From assembly GCA_030015575.1 (NCBI GenBank), contig CM057344.1, forward strand, positions 593,968,410 to 594,032,409: DNA of 64,000 nucleotides, written 5' to 3'. The notes under the pieces were generated by a model. It saw only the letters and a list, made by a program, of their open reading frames with translations, did not search any database and was not told the origin of the DNA. The first letter of the stretch is position 1, and each line of letters starts with the position of its first letter. Of this stretch, positions 1 through 11,848 are shown in pieces. This DNA comes from Agapanthus africanus (taxonomy: Eukaryota; Streptophyta; Magnoliopsida; Asparagales; Amaryllidaceae). Position numbers and translations under genes: made by a program.

Positions 1-356
1 TCCAGAGGAATGTGAGAGTTCATCGTTCATTCAAGACCATTACCTAAAGGAAAAGGGGCCTTTTGAACAGAGTTAAACTCTGACAAGGTTTCAAGGCAGA
101 GAACTAAGCTCTGGAAGAAGAGAATTAAATTCTCAGAAAAAGTTTGTGAGGGGGAAGATAAGCAAAGTGGAGGCGTCTCTGAAATGACCCCTATATTTAT
201 AGGATGTGATAGAAACGCTTCATCTACCCGAGTCCCTAGAGGAATCCAACGGTCACCAAGGTGACAGTGTTGCACTCACGTGCAGACACTTGAGAACAAC
301 GCTGTGGGGGCATTTGTTTCCTGATTCAAAATCAGGAAAGTTTACGGAGAAGGCAT

Positions 357-601
357 CACGTGCTAGCACGTGACCAGCAGTCACGTGTTGGCACGTGACA
401 TTTAAAAGCAGCGGCAAAGGAAGATTCAGCTCTCTGATTAAATCAAAGAAAAGACTCCAGAAAGGGTCACGTGCTCACACGTGACCAGGGGTCACGTGTT
501 GGGACGTGACGGTTGAACAGCGGCTAGAAAACAGAGCGCAGAAAGGAGAAGAAAGCTCGTTCCAGGGGGTCACGTGCCTACACGTGACCAAGGGTCACGT
601 G
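357..601. promoter_or_regulatory. Array of paired inverted G-boxes (CACGTG)
   Basis: Ten exact CACGTG hexamers occur in 245 bp (starts at 357, 367, 382, 392, 468, 478, 493, 571, 581 and 596). Most are paired as GTCACGTG-N4-CACGTGAC, a palindrome with a four-base spacer, best at about 466-485. CACGTG is the classic plant G-box bound by bHLH and bZIP factors (established knowledge). Lying upstream of the TATA box, the array would sit in the U3 enhancer. That it acts as an enhancer is inference. Confidence 0.6.
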
Positions 602-952
602 GTCACACATGACCGGCTTGCAAAGCCTCTCTATTTGACAGAATTAAATTCTGAAAAGCATTCAAATCTTTCCAAACGAGAATGATTATTTGGAACCGAT
701 TGGATTAAAGATTTAAAGGTGATTAAATATCATCTATTTATGGAAAAATCTTGAACTTGGAAAGATTTCCTCTTAAAATCTAACTGAAATAACAAAGGGA
801 TATCTTTGGATTTAAAATCCAATGGTGAATAAAATTCACCTAATAATCCAAAGGTCCAAATGAATGATGAATGCAAATCAAATCTCTAATGAATACAAAT
901 CAAATCTCTCAATGAAAAATTCACTAAAACTAATTGATTCTGCTCCTTCTCC

Positions 953-960
953 TATAAATA
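953..960 (+). promoter_or_regulatory. TATA box of the element A LTR
   Basis: TATAAATA lies inside the short palindrome CCTATAAATAGG, followed within 20 bp by a GA-rich leader. This fits an LTR promoter with transcription starting near 985-1000. A weaker TATA-like palindrome (CCTATATTTATAGG) lies at about 188-203. Confidence 0.55.
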
Positions 961-976
961 GGAGCCAAGAGATATA

Positions 977-1009
977 CAGAGAGAGAGAGAGACATAGAGA
1001 GAGAGAGAA
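977..1009 (+). repeat. GA-rich microsatellite in the presumed leader
   Basis: A near-continuous GA dinucleotide run interrupted by one CAT. GAGA tracts just downstream of a TATA box are common in plant promoters and leaders. Confidence 0.7.
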
Positions 1010-1077
1010 ATATAGAGCCTTGAGATTTTGGAAGAATTTGATCTTCTGCAGAAGAAAACCTTAGGTAAGAAAAAAGA

Positions 1078-2245
1078 GAATTTAATTCTCAAAAGAGTTT
1101 AACTCTTATATTAAAAAGAAGAACTTAGTTCTCTCTTTAGTGGAGGATCTGCAAAGTGCACATCTCCCCATGAATTGAGAATTTAATTCTCATTGGGTTG
1201 AGATCCTGCCATGCAGATCCAAAGCATAGAGAGGGAATGGAAGTTTGAGAATTTAATTATAGGAATTTAATTCCTTTGAAACAAAACTAGGGTTTAACCC
1301 TATGTTGTAGGAATTTAATTCCTTCAAAATGAACAGAACCAGGGTTTAACCCTAGTTAAAAACTTAATTATGTCAAAATAACAGGAATTTAATTCCCTTA
1401 AGAAAGAAGAAATTAGGGTTTCACCCTATGACAGAACCTAATTCCTCACATATATGGGAATTCAATTCTTACAGAATATAAATCAGGGTTTAACCCTATC
1501 TAAGAGTAATTCTTTAAAAGAAAGTGGGAATTTAATTCCTCTAAAGTTATTACTAGGGTTTAACCCTATGATAGAATCCAATGCTTCACATATATGAGGA
1601 ATTTAATTCCTACAGAAAAGAAATCGGGGTTTAACTCCATCTAAGAATATAATTCTTTAAAAGAAAGAAGGAATTTAATTCCTCTAAAGTCAATTATTAG
1701 GGTTTAACCCTATGAAGAATTTAATTCTTAAACAAACATGCAAAGAGGCAGGGTCACGTGCTACCACGCGACCCTTGAAAAGCTCCAAAAAGGAGGGCGC
1801 CCTCACGTGCTACCACGTGACCCCTCTTGCCTTAGTGTTTAACACTAAATTGGAACCTCTGAATCCAGTGTTTAACATTGATTTGCCTTAGTGTTCAACA
1901 CTAATTGAAGAACTCCATTTGCAGTGTTTAAACACTGAATTTCTTAGTGTTCAACACTAAATTAAATCTCTGTTAACAGAGCTTAACATTAATTTTCTTA
2001 GTGTTCAACACTAAATTAAAATCTCTGTCACCAGTGTTTAACACTGATTATCTTAGTGTTTAACACCAATTTGAGATCTCTGTTGCCAGTGTTTAACACT
2101 GATTTTCTTTAGTGTTTAACACTAATTTGAAAGCCTCTGTTGCTGGTGTTTAAAACCAACTATCTTTTAGTGTTAAACACTAACTTGTCAATCTCATTCC
2201 CAGTGTTCAACACTGGTTGGTCTTTAGTGTTTAACACTAGCTTCA
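1078..2245. repeat. Dense array of short palindromes with constant TTTAA-type core
   Basis: About thirty 11-16 bp palindromes follow one another. In the first half they are GAATTTAATTC and AGGGTTTAACCCT types alternating (about 1078-1730). In the second half they are AGTGTTTAACACT types (about 1830-2240). The core (TTTAA or TTCAA) is constant while the arms differ but remain complementary. Several AGGGTTTAACCCT copies are preceded by T and so contain the telo-box TAGGGTTT. No protein frame is plausible across the array. Confidence 0.75.
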
Positions 2246-2535
2246 GCCCAATTGGCTAAGTTCTAGAGGCAAAGCCTCTCCTTCAATGGACCAACAGAAA
2301 GCCAATATTCCAAACATGATTGGACTTAGCCCAAGATGGCCATAAGTCCTCAATCCAAACTTAACTGGGCCAATGGGCTCATAACATAATTAATTGGTCT
2401 CGGTCCCAAACTAGGTCAAAGACTGTTTGATCTACCTTGGTTCAAGGGTACATCTCTTCTTTCCTTTGAAACTTGGCGTTGTAATTCCTCAACGTCTTCA
2501 AAGAGGTGACGGGTCCCGATAACCACACATTGACA

Positions 2536-2679
2536 CGGACTGTGGGGTCATTAAACTCATGGACTATGACGTCCTTAACCTTGACCGGGATGTCTTAAAA
2601 CTAATATCGGACTGTGGGGTCCTTAAACCCATGGACTATGACGTCCTTAACCTTGACCGTGATGTCTTAAAACTAACAT
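2536..2679. repeat. Tandem duplication, 2 x 72 bp
   Basis: Two copies (2536-2607 and 2608-2679) differ at only a few positions. Each contains a GGAC-N6-GTCC hairpin and CTTGACCG-NG-ATGTC. The same hairpin type recurs in the Tat-1 LTR near 41110-41235 and in the Tat-1 3' region near 21000-21080. Confidence 0.8.
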
Positions 2680-2680
2680 C

Positions 2681-2780
2681 GGAAAGCTGGTCCAAGTGGC
2701 ATAACAGAAATGAAAGGTATTGAAGTAAAAATGTGTACAATGAAACTAGAGCTCTAGGTCGTAGGAAAGCTGGTCCAAGT
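2681..2780. other. 17-bp direct repeat flanking the truncated Tekay LTR edge
   Basis: A 17-bp string starting GGAAAGCTGG lies at 2681-2697 and again at 2764-2780. The second copy is the ordinary Tekay LTR sequence (also in the right LTR near 10641). The first sits exactly where LTR homology begins. This looks like templated filler DNA at a repair junction (inference). Confidence 0.6.
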
Positions 2781-3927
2781 CCTCACTAGTAGGCTCGATC
2801 TCCTGAGTGTCCAGATCACCTGACAACATTCCAAAGAAGAAACAGAAGGAATGTCGTCAGCGAACAAATCGCTCGGTAAGTCTCAAAGATAAGGGAAAAT
2901 AGAATAGACAGAGAGTAAGAGAGAGAGTGTAGCTTTTAAAGTTGTATTATATTGTTATATTGTTTAATTTAATGTTAACGCTGTTGTTTGTAGCTTGGTA
3001 CAGAAGGATGCCAGTGAATACGAGAGGAGTCTCTATATGCTAGAGATTAGGGCAAACGGAATGTACAAGAAACCGTTATACCACGGTACAACAGCAACGG
3101 AATATAGGTTAAGTGTCTTAATCTTGCAGTCTCGTGCCACTTCTAACACCTTCCGTACCAATCTACCCCTTAAACCCCGCGAAGTATTGATTGTATTATT
3201 TGTGTTGTATTGTAAATTGTATTGCCTTGTATATATGGATGACTTGCCGAAACCATGATATCAATAAATGGATGTAACTGGAAAATTATGTAAATGGAAG
3301 TATATACATGGTTCGGTTCAGTCAATATAGATTGAATATATTGAATAAATGGATTCAAGGATTCATGTTGAATTGTAGATTGTACTTGAATCATATTCAA
3401 GTCAGAATATTAATGAGACCCAGTCTGAGTCAGAATAATTATAAAAGAAATTGAAGTCCTGATTGTTTTGATATTATCGGTAACCGCTGCACATGGGCGG
3501 CAGGATTTGTGTCTTTTTCAAAGACGATTACCGTGTTGATAACACCGTTGTTAAGTTGTCTACCTTAGATAAGCAAGCACCCATATCTTCGGCTCCCTGA
3601 GGCTCAAGAGACTGGCCCCGCTTAAACCTATGTTTACTAGGGTCCTTAGGGTAATTTATAGAACTTGAGGGGTTTTATGCAAAAATACTTTTGTATAACT
3701 TTCAAAATACACCCCAAGTGTTTAATTATCGTCTTTAGAGTTGTAATAAATGTAGATTTTATATATGTGATGTTTCTAGTGAAATTAACCTAATTTCATA
3801 ATATAGGGTATTAAATTGTAATATTGTACTTAGTATGGAATTCATGGTATTTTAATGTAAAGTGACTCTTGTGATTTTAGAAAAAGTTGGAATATTTATA
3901 TTATCACAAAATAGATATTTTAATTAT

Positions 3928-3937
<10 letters not shown>

Positions 3938-3964
<27 letters not shown>
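3938..3964. repeat. (AT)n microsatellite in the left LTR
   Basis: Pure AT run of about 27 bp. The right LTR partner at 11806-11840 is about 35 bp, so the tract length has drifted since insertion. Confidence 0.85.
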
Positions 3965-3969
<5 letters not shown>

Positions 3970-4797
3970 TTAATATATATTATATTTCTAGAAATCTCAT
4001 TTTCTTAAGATTTTGTATTTTGTAAATCTTTCGAGACCGAATGCCCCTTGCGGGGGTCTGAATCTCGCACTGCTAAGTCCAGGGACATGCGAAAATCCGC
4101 ACCATCCCAGTCGGGTTCCCCAAAATGGGTTGTAGCGGCGCTTTGCAAAGATTTGTTTAAAAATACTAAATCTTGTAAAAATGGTTTTATTAGTAAGGGT
4201 ATTTATATGTAAATGTTCGTTTTCCGTATTCTATGTTCCCAAAAAGTATTGTGCTTTGTTTCATATGAGTATTGTGAAGAGATAGGTCATTACCTCGTGA
4301 TCTAACTTAAAGGTATAGCAAGATTGTGATGATTTACTATCAAAATGAAACTACATGGTATTTTACTGAAAAGGAGCGATAAAAGTTACAAAATGATATA
4401 GATTGTCATGAAACTTGTTCAACATATTTGTTAATGATTAATAGTCAACATGTAATGGTTTAATAGGGTTTTGTTTAAGAAAAGTGGGATTTTTAGAAAG
4501 AAACCGAATCAGAAATTGGTTTGACTCTGATTCCGTCGGGTTTTATTAAAAGATGTTTTTAGAATAGCAAAGGAAAGAGGGAGGTGAGACTTACGGGTTT
4601 AGAAGTTAGGAGAAAGGAAGAGGGAACTGAAAGAGGCGCCGGTGCATCGTTTCGTCGCCGGGAGCTCCTAAGGTTGTCATCGGAAAATCGCCAAAGCTTT
4701 CGCCTTTTTTCTAACTTGAATTGTACACAAATTCTCTATAGTTTTCTTAAGAGTTTTGATCAGAATTTTTGGAGTGAGGGGGTGTGTCTAAGGGTTG

Positions 4798-4805
4798 TAT
4801 TTATA
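4798..4805 (-). promoter_or_regulatory. TATA box, left LTR of element B
   Basis: TATAAATA on the minus strand, matched by the right-LTR copy at 12680-12687. Consistent with a minus-strand LTR promoter. Confidence 0.5.
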
Positions 4806-5439
4806 GGGTAAGGCTAGGGTTAGGGTTAAGTGAAGGGTTGTAAAGAAAAAATGTATTAAATTGTAATAAAATATATTAAAATAGAGTAATTAGGGTTATA
4901 AAGAATTTCTGGAACCGATCCAAGAAAGTTAAGTGTGCAGGAGTACAGGGGAGACCAAAAGGCAACTTTTTCGTATTGGGGACTCGGCGGTCCGACCGAG
5001 TCCGGCCGGCGGCGCCGGCCCGAGTCGGATCCCGGCCGAGTCCGGTGCCCGGAGTGTCCCTTGCCGCTTCATTATCCCTCTGGCACAGTTAGGTTATCAT
5101 GTGTAGTGGGGTTTTTGGATGTTGTGCACGTGTAAACCCTTGGTATTCTAAAAATTCAAAATAAAACAATATTAAAAATAATGTGGGGCATGAGATTTGA
5201 ACTCTGGTGGCTTGGATCAGCAGTGCAAGGTATTACCAATGAGCTACAAGCTCCTTCTTGTAATTAAAAAGCAAAACAAGTATTTATGATACTCACAGAA
5301 ATGTAATTACTCCAGGTATACATCAACTTTTAAATAAATCGTTGTACACTAAAATTGGAGTTGTTAAGGTCTACACTCCTTACAAAAATTTCGTTCTCGA
5401 AATTTACAACTTTTACAACTTTTATTTTAAGCACTAGTT

Positions 5440-6992
5440 TACAAAGTGGTGAGAATATCTTGCACGCATCTCATCTTCCCTTTTCCAAGTTAATTCTTCT
5501 GGAGTGTCTTTTCTCCACATCACTCGAACCAAGTTGACTTCTTTGTTCCAAAGTGACTTCACTTTTCTGTCCAGGATCTCAACAGGTTGTTGCTCACAAG
5601 ATAAGTCGGGCTGTATAGTGAGCTCGGAATGATCAAGAACATGGCTGGGTCACTCACATACCTTCTGAGTTGGGATATATGGAACACATTATGCACTCCT
5701 TCTAATGAAGGTGGAAGTGCTAAGCGGCATGCCACTTCACCGACTCGTTCGAGTATGTCGAACGGTCCAATGTACCACGGACTTAGCTTACCCCGTCTTC
5801 CAAATCAGATCACTCCGCAGTTCGGAGATATCTTTAAGAATACGTGATCTCCTGGCTGGAACTCCAAGTGACGTCTCTTTGCATCAGCCTAGTGCTTCTG
5901 TCGATCTTGGGCTATGCGCATTCTTTCTCTGATAGTACGAACCACATCCACAGTTGCTACTATCATCTCAGGTCCAAGAAGTTCCCTATCTCCAATGTCG
6001 TCCCAACTTAATGGCGATCGACACTTCCTTCCATATAGTGCTGCAAAAGGTGTCATTCCTATGCTTGCTTGGTAGCTGTTGTTGTATGAAAACTCTACAA
6101 GATGTAGGTGGTCTTCCCACGATCCTTTGAAGTCTAACATACATGCTCTGAGCATATCCTCCAAGATCTGAATAGTTCGCTCAGACTGACCATCTGTTTG
6201 TGGATGATAAGCTGTGCTGAAGTTCAGACTTGTTCCCAAGCTCGCTTGCAGACTCCGCCAAAATTGCGATCTGAACCTGGTGTCACGATCGGAGACAATG
6301 CAGACCGGTACTCCATGAAGTCTCACAATTCCTTGTATGAGTTCATGGGTATCAGAGATAGTAATATTTAAAGAGTTTAAATCTTAGGTAGATTATTACC
6401 TCCATGTACTTCTTTGCTAATGTCTCAGTTGATTGGCCAACTCGAAATGGGATGAAATGAGCCGACTTTGTGAGTCGATCCACAATGACCCATACTGCAT
6501 CTTTACCCTTTGTGCTGCGAGGAAGAGCAGTCACAAAATCCATCGTGATGTGTTGCCACTTCCATTCTGGGATTGGTAACGGTTGAAATAATCCAGCAGT
6601 CCTGTGATGTTCAGCCTTTACTTGCTAACACACCAAGCATTTAGCGACGCTTCTGGCTACTTCACGCTTCATTCCATGCCACCAGTAATTCTGACGTAGA
6701 TCTTTGTACCTCCAGGGTGTACTGAGTAGGGAAAATTGTGAGCTTCTTTCATTAACTCTTCCTGAACAGGACCTTTTGGTACACATAATCTGCAGCCGTA
6801 TCTCAAAGATCCGTCTTCATGGATGATGAAGTCTGTTCTAAGTCCATTCTCCACTTGTTCTCTGATCTTTTGCAACTTAGCATCACTTGCTTGAGCTGGT
6901 TTGATCTGATTGACAATTGTTGATTGAACTTGTAGATTCATCAAACTTGAAGTATTACCTGACATGACTACTTCAATCTCCATCTGATGCAA
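5440..6992 (-). pseudogene. Element B integrase with chromodomain-like tail
   Basis: Fossil coding block. The catalytic core is visible: 'MDFVTALPRSTKGKD' with the first acidic residue near 6540, 'VSDRDTRF' near 6290 and the '[10 protein letters not shown]' segment with the glutamate near 6200. The zinc-binding N-terminus lies near 6700-6750. Downstream, towards 5440-5640, translation resembles the Tekay/Del chromodomain, which in related elements targets integration to heterochromatin marks (established for chromoviruses). Broken. Confidence 0.8.
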
Positions 6993-6998
6993 GTCTTG

Positions 6999-8480
6999 TT
7001 AAAGCTTCCACTGAGCGGTGAGATGCATTGCTAAAGGTTGGCGACTAAGAGCATCTGGAACCACATTCACCTTCCCTGGGCGATATTGCAGGTTGATGTC
7101 AAAGTCCGCCATGAGTTCTAACCATCCTCTATGCCGCATATTCAACTCTTTCTGAGTAAACACATATTTCAGGCTCTTATGATCTGTGTATATGTTCACT
7201 CGCTCGCCAAGTAGATAATGGCACTAAATCTTGAGAGCAAAGATGACGGCTGCCAATTCCAAATCATGCGTTAGATAATTGCGCTCATGAGTGTTCAGCT
7301 GTCTTGAAGCATAAGCCACAACCTTACCGTGCTGATGTAGAACACATCCTTATCCCTTACCGAATTCATCACAATGCACTTCAAAACCTCCAGACGGGTT
7401 CGGTATGACGAGAATAGGCGCTGATGTCAACCTTGTCTTGAGTTCTACGAAAGCTTATTCGCATACTTCTAACCACACAAAATCTTCATCTTTACGTGTG
7501 AGCTTGGTCAGGGGTGTTGCTATCTTTGAAAAGCCTTCAATGAACCTTCTATAATATCCAGCTAAACCCAAGAAACTCCGAATGTCCTTCATTGACTTTG
7601 GCGGCGGCCATTCGCTTACTGCTGAAACTTTCGCTGGATCCACAGAGATTCCTTCACCTGATACGATATGTCCAAGAAAACCAACTTGTTTTAGCCAAAA
7701 CTCGCATTTGCTGTACTTGGCATATAATTGATGTTGTCGTAGAGTTTCCAGGACAATTCGTAGGTGTTCGGCGTGTTCTTCCCGACTCTTTGAATACACC
7801 AGGATGTCGTCGATGAAGATGACAACAAACCTGTCTAAGTACTCCCGGAAAACTTGATTCATTAGGTTCATGAATATTGCTGGTGCGTTAGTCACTCCAA
7901 ATGGTATCACTAGAAATTTGTAATGACCATAGCGAGTTCTGAAAGCCGTTTTGTGAATATCACATTTCTTGACCTTCACCTGATGATAACCTGAACGAAG
8001 ATCTAATTTAGAGAAAACACAAGATCCACTTAGCTAATCGAATAAATCGTCGATGCGTGGGAGTGGATACTTGTTCTTTATCGTGACTTCGTTCAAGGCT
8101 CTGTAATCGATGCACATTCTGTATGAACCTTCCTTCTTCTTCACAAGCAGTACTGGTGATCCCCAACTTGAAGTGCTGGGACGAATCCATCCTTTCGCCA
8201 ATAATTCGTCCAACTGTGTTCGGACTTCCTTCAACCCTTCCGGACTTAATCGATAAGGTGCTTTGATCACCGGTTGTGCTCCTGGTACTAAATCAATGCT
8301 GAATTCAAGAGCTCGATCGGAAGGCAAACCTGATATATCGTCAGGAAACACGTCGTCGAACTCTCGAACCACTTCTGGCCTTGATTCTTCCTCTGCTTGA
8401 GTTGCTGCAATCACTGCTTCCTTTGGCTTTTCTTTGTATGTACTTGGCTCCAAGGTACGGTCTCCACTTTTTAAATAGAA
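6999..8480 (-). pseudogene. Element B reverse transcriptase and RNase H
   Basis: Fossil block with RT fingers '[17 protein letters not shown]' near 8130-8170, '[10 protein letters not shown]' near 8040, the palm '[13 protein letters not shown]' (YxDD-type motif as IDD) near 7810-7830 and the thumb motif '[13 protein letters not shown]' near 7570. RNase H follows to the left, ending in '[11 protein letters not shown]' and 'NVVPDALSR' near 7030-7190. Gene order and motifs are those of Ty3/gypsy pol. Broken at several places. Confidence 0.85.
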
Positions 8481-8800
8481 GACCGGATGGTCTGGAATCT
8501 CGAATACTACCCTCCTTTGACGACAGTCGATAGTAGCATAAAAGGTTCCTAGCCAATCCATACCTAGAACCACATCGAAGTTCGGTATGTCCAGCACTTT
8601 GAAGTCAGCATAAAATTCTCTGCTGTAGACGACTACTGGACACAAGCTGTATCCCATTATTGCCTTTAGAACGTCATTTCCTGAACTGACATTCCAGCTG
8701 GATACAAGCGGTGTGACTGGAATCGCATGAGTTCGGACGAACCGTTGCGACATAAAGCAGTGAGTGCTCCTGTATCGAACAGTGCTAGTGCAGGTAGTAA
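8480..8800 (-). pseudogene. Element B aspartic protease region
   Basis: Lies between gag and RT, where gypsy elements carry protease. It shows the '[16 protein letters not shown]' segment near 8530-8580, which ends the retropepsin domain in chromoviruses. An 'LFDTGA'-like active-site stretch lies near the right end. Fossil. Confidence 0.7.
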
Positions 8801-8879
8801 GGCTAGTAAGATTGTACCTAAGGTATGTGGGATATGTTTTAGGTATAGGTAAAAGTATGTAGATAAGTAGCAATACTGA

Positions 8880-10169
8880 AAGAAAGGTTTGAGAAGAAAG
8901 GGTTATCAGTGATAACTTGGCCAGTGGCCTCAGCTTCTTCCACTGTCATTGTGAAAGCTTGGCGCCGTGGTACATTCCTCCTGGCCTGAGGAGCATTCCT
9001 CGGAACGTTCCTTTGAGCTTGATGGAACTGATGAGGAGGAGGTGCATCTTGTGGTCCTCTAGGTGGTGGAGCAGGTAGTGCAAGTCTTGGGGCAGGTGCC
9101 TGGATGGCTGGTCGCTGCGGGTAAGTGATTGCTGGCCTGGGTGCAGTAATTGGATTTTTTCTATGAGAACAAAACCCAATATCATGAGCAGCTGAGCCGC
9201 AGACTAAGCAAAGACGGTTGGCTCGCCGGCGGTCTTGCAACATATGCTGATTTCTCTTGTAGTAGTTACAAAAAGCTGGGCTGGGACGGTTGTTCGGTAC
9301 TCCGGGTCGCCTTGGCACAAAAAGTGGCCTTGACGAGGCTCCTCCTGCCATCTGGTTGACAGGGCACTTAACTCCTGCAGACTGAGGTCTGCCCCTCGCC
9401 TTTACCACTGCCTCATAACGGCGGGCAGCTTTCAGAGCCGATTCGTGAGTCGGAAAATCTCCTGTGGCTAGTGCAGCCTGGATCTCCGAATCCAATCCTT
9501 GTTAAAATCGACGGGCTCTGATCTCATCCGTCGGTATCAGGTGTGCCGCAAAGCTGTTAAAAGATTGTGTTAGCTGTATAATATGTGATATATTGAACAA
9601 TTTGAATTATTGAGATATATCTTACCTACTAAGCATAGTGAACTCAGCGTCATATTCATCTACCGACTTGGTCCACATCGAACCTTGTTGCAGATGAATG
9701 AACTACTGTTCCATGTCGAACCTGGCAGTCTCAGGGAAGTACTTAGCGTCGAACATGTCGCGAAAAGTCTTCCCTTCGATGGGTTGTTCAAGACGGCTTT
9801 CTTCCACCTTCCACCAGTTCCGTGCATTGTCCGTGAGCTGTAATTTTGCAACACGAACCCAAGCTACTTCTGGCACTTGTGCCGCTGCCAGATCATCTTC
9901 AATACTCTGAGCCCATCCCTCAGCATCCAGTGGGCTCTCTTTTCCTGAAATTGTTTAGGGTGCAAATCCCTGAATTGCTTCACCCCAGGTGCTTCTGCTT
10001 CGGGACGGTTCATTAAAAGAGCAGTCTGCTGCTGTTGTCCCTCGAGGAGGCTGCGGATTGCCTCAAGCAGAACCGTTTGTTCGTTGAGCGGAGCAAGGAC
10101 GGCAGGTGTGAGTGGTGGTGGTGGAGGTGTGTTGTTGACATTGGTGCTAGTGTTGTTTGGGGAATCCAT
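8880..10169 (-). pseudogene. Element B gag
   Basis: Starts near 10169 with a low-complexity proline and asparagine-rich N-terminus ('PPPPPLTPAVLAPLNEQ'), and continues with the capsid-type 'FRDLHPKQFQ' segment near 9970. It ends with a zinc knuckle 'CLVCGSAAHDIGFC' near 9170-9210 followed by a proline-rich tail. Fossil, broken. Confidence 0.75.
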
Positions 10170-10360
10170 AACCTTGAATGAAAATTTTGGGTTAGGACCG
10201 ATTCAAAGTACATAAAATGATAAGATTCAAGAAAAATAAATTGTAAAGAATGTTTTAGTTGCTGGTTCTTGTGTTATATTGCTTAGGTTTGTTCACGCAG
10301 AACAGAACTGCATGATAGGGTTTCATACAGCTCTGGCCTGCATGGGCCACCAACAAAACC

Positions 10361-11801
10361 TGTCACGCCCCGCTTCCCATTGTACGGGCAGAGGACGCGA
10401 CGAGGCCGCTACGTATATACTCAGAAGTACATACGCTAAGCGTATCTAAGCAATATAAAAGTAAATGCACAAGAGACAAGATATAAGAAAACATCAACTT
10501 TATTTATTCACATTCTTTTTGTACAATGCATGGAAAAGTAAATACAACTAAAGGAAAGCAATGCATAAATAATGGCATAACAGAAATGAAAAGTACTGAA
10601 GTAAAAATGTGTACAATGAAGCTAGAGCTCTGGGTCATAGGAAAGCTGGTCCAAGTCCTCACTAGTAGGCTCGATCTCCTGAGTGTCCAGATCACCTGAC
10701 AACATTCCAAAGAAGAAAGAGAAGGAATGTCGTCAGCGAACAAATCACTCGGTAAGTCCCAAAGATAAGGGGAAATAGAATAGACAGAGAGTAAGAGAGA
10801 GAGTGTAGCTTTTAAAGTTGTATTATATTGTTATATTGTTGTATTTAATGTTAACGCTGTTGTTTGTAGCTTGGTACAGAAGGATGCCAGTGAATACGAG
10901 AGGAGTCTCTATATGCTAGAGATTAGGGCAAACGGAATGTACAAGAAACCGTTATACCACGGTACAACAGCAACGGAATATAGGTTAAGTGTCTTAATCT
11001 TGCAGTCTCGTGCCACTTCTAACACCTTCCGTACCAATCTACCCCTTAAACCCCGCGAAGTATTGATTGTATTATTTGTGTTGTATTGTAAATTGTATTT
11101 CCTTGTATATATGGATGACTTGCCGAAACCATGATATCAATAAATGGATGTAACTGGAAAATTATGTAAATGGAAGTATATCCATGGTTCGGTTCGGTCA
11201 ATATAGATTGAATATATTGAATAAATGGATTCAAGGATTCATGTTGAATTGTAGATTGTACTTGAATCATATTCAAGTCAGATTATTAATGAGACTCAGT
11301 CTGAGTCAGAATAATTATAAAAGAAATTGAAGTCCTGATTGTTTTGATGTTATCGATAATCGCTGCACATGGGCGGCAGGATTTGTGTCTTTTTCAAAGA
11401 CGATTACCGTGTTGATAACACCGTTGTTAAGCTGTCTACCTTAGATAGGCAAGCACCCATATCTCCGGCTCCGTGAGGCTCAAGAGACTGGCCCCGCTTA
11501 AACCTATGTTTACTAGGGTCCTTAGGGTAATTTATAGAACTTGAGAGGTTTTATGTAAAAATATTTTTGTATAACTTTCAAAATACATCCCAAGTGTTTA
11601 ATTATCATCTTTAGAATTGTAATAAATATAGATTTTATATATGTGATGTTTCTAGTGAAATTAACCTAATTTCATAATATAGGGTATTAAATTGTAATAT
11701 TGTACTTAGTATGGAATTCATGGTATTTTAATGTAAAGTGACTCTTGTGATTTTAGAAAAAGTTGAAATATTTATATTATCACAAAATAGATATTTTAAT
11801 T

Positions 11802-11848
<47 letters not shown>

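Larger units (their letters stand above)
1..2690 (+). mobile_element. Partial LTR of a Tat-type Ty3/gypsy element (element A)
   Basis: No credible protein gene lies here. The stretch reads as a long LTR in plus orientation: a G-box-rich part (about 350-605), a TATA box at 953-960, a GA-rich leader, then more than a kilobase of short palindromes and a 72-bp tandem duplication. The part around 2400-2680 matches, in reverse complement, the Tat-1 right LTR near 41200-41420 (same run of GGAC...GTCC hairpins, 'gacccg', 'gatgtaccctTGAACCAA' order). It is therefore the same LTR family but in the opposite orientation to Tat-1. Its left end lies outside the window and its right end is cut at the Tekay junction. 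The family assignment is by this homology only. Confidence 0.6.
2698..5368 (-). repeat. 3' LTR of element B (outer edge truncated)
   Basis: Aligns with 10574-13241 almost throughout. About 210 bp of outer LTR present on the right are absent here. It includes a minus-strand TATA box at 4798-4805 and an AT microsatellite at 3938-3964 that is shorter than its partner. An 87-residue plus-strand open frame inside it is duplicated in the other LTR only because the LTRs are copies. Confidence 0.85.

Noticed and set aside
2995-3258. 87-residue open frame nearly identical at 10871-11134
   Set aside because: Both lie in the Tekay LTR pair; identity reflects the LTR copying, not selection on a protein.
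4806-4835. Interstitial telomere repeat (CTAGGGTTAGGGTT)
   Set aside because: Only two imperfect units, and they occur within the Tekay LTR.
10300-10360. Initiator-Met primer site for the Tekay element
   Set aside because: The sequence after the LTR edge on the minus strand does not match TGGTATCAGAGC; no primer site was called.
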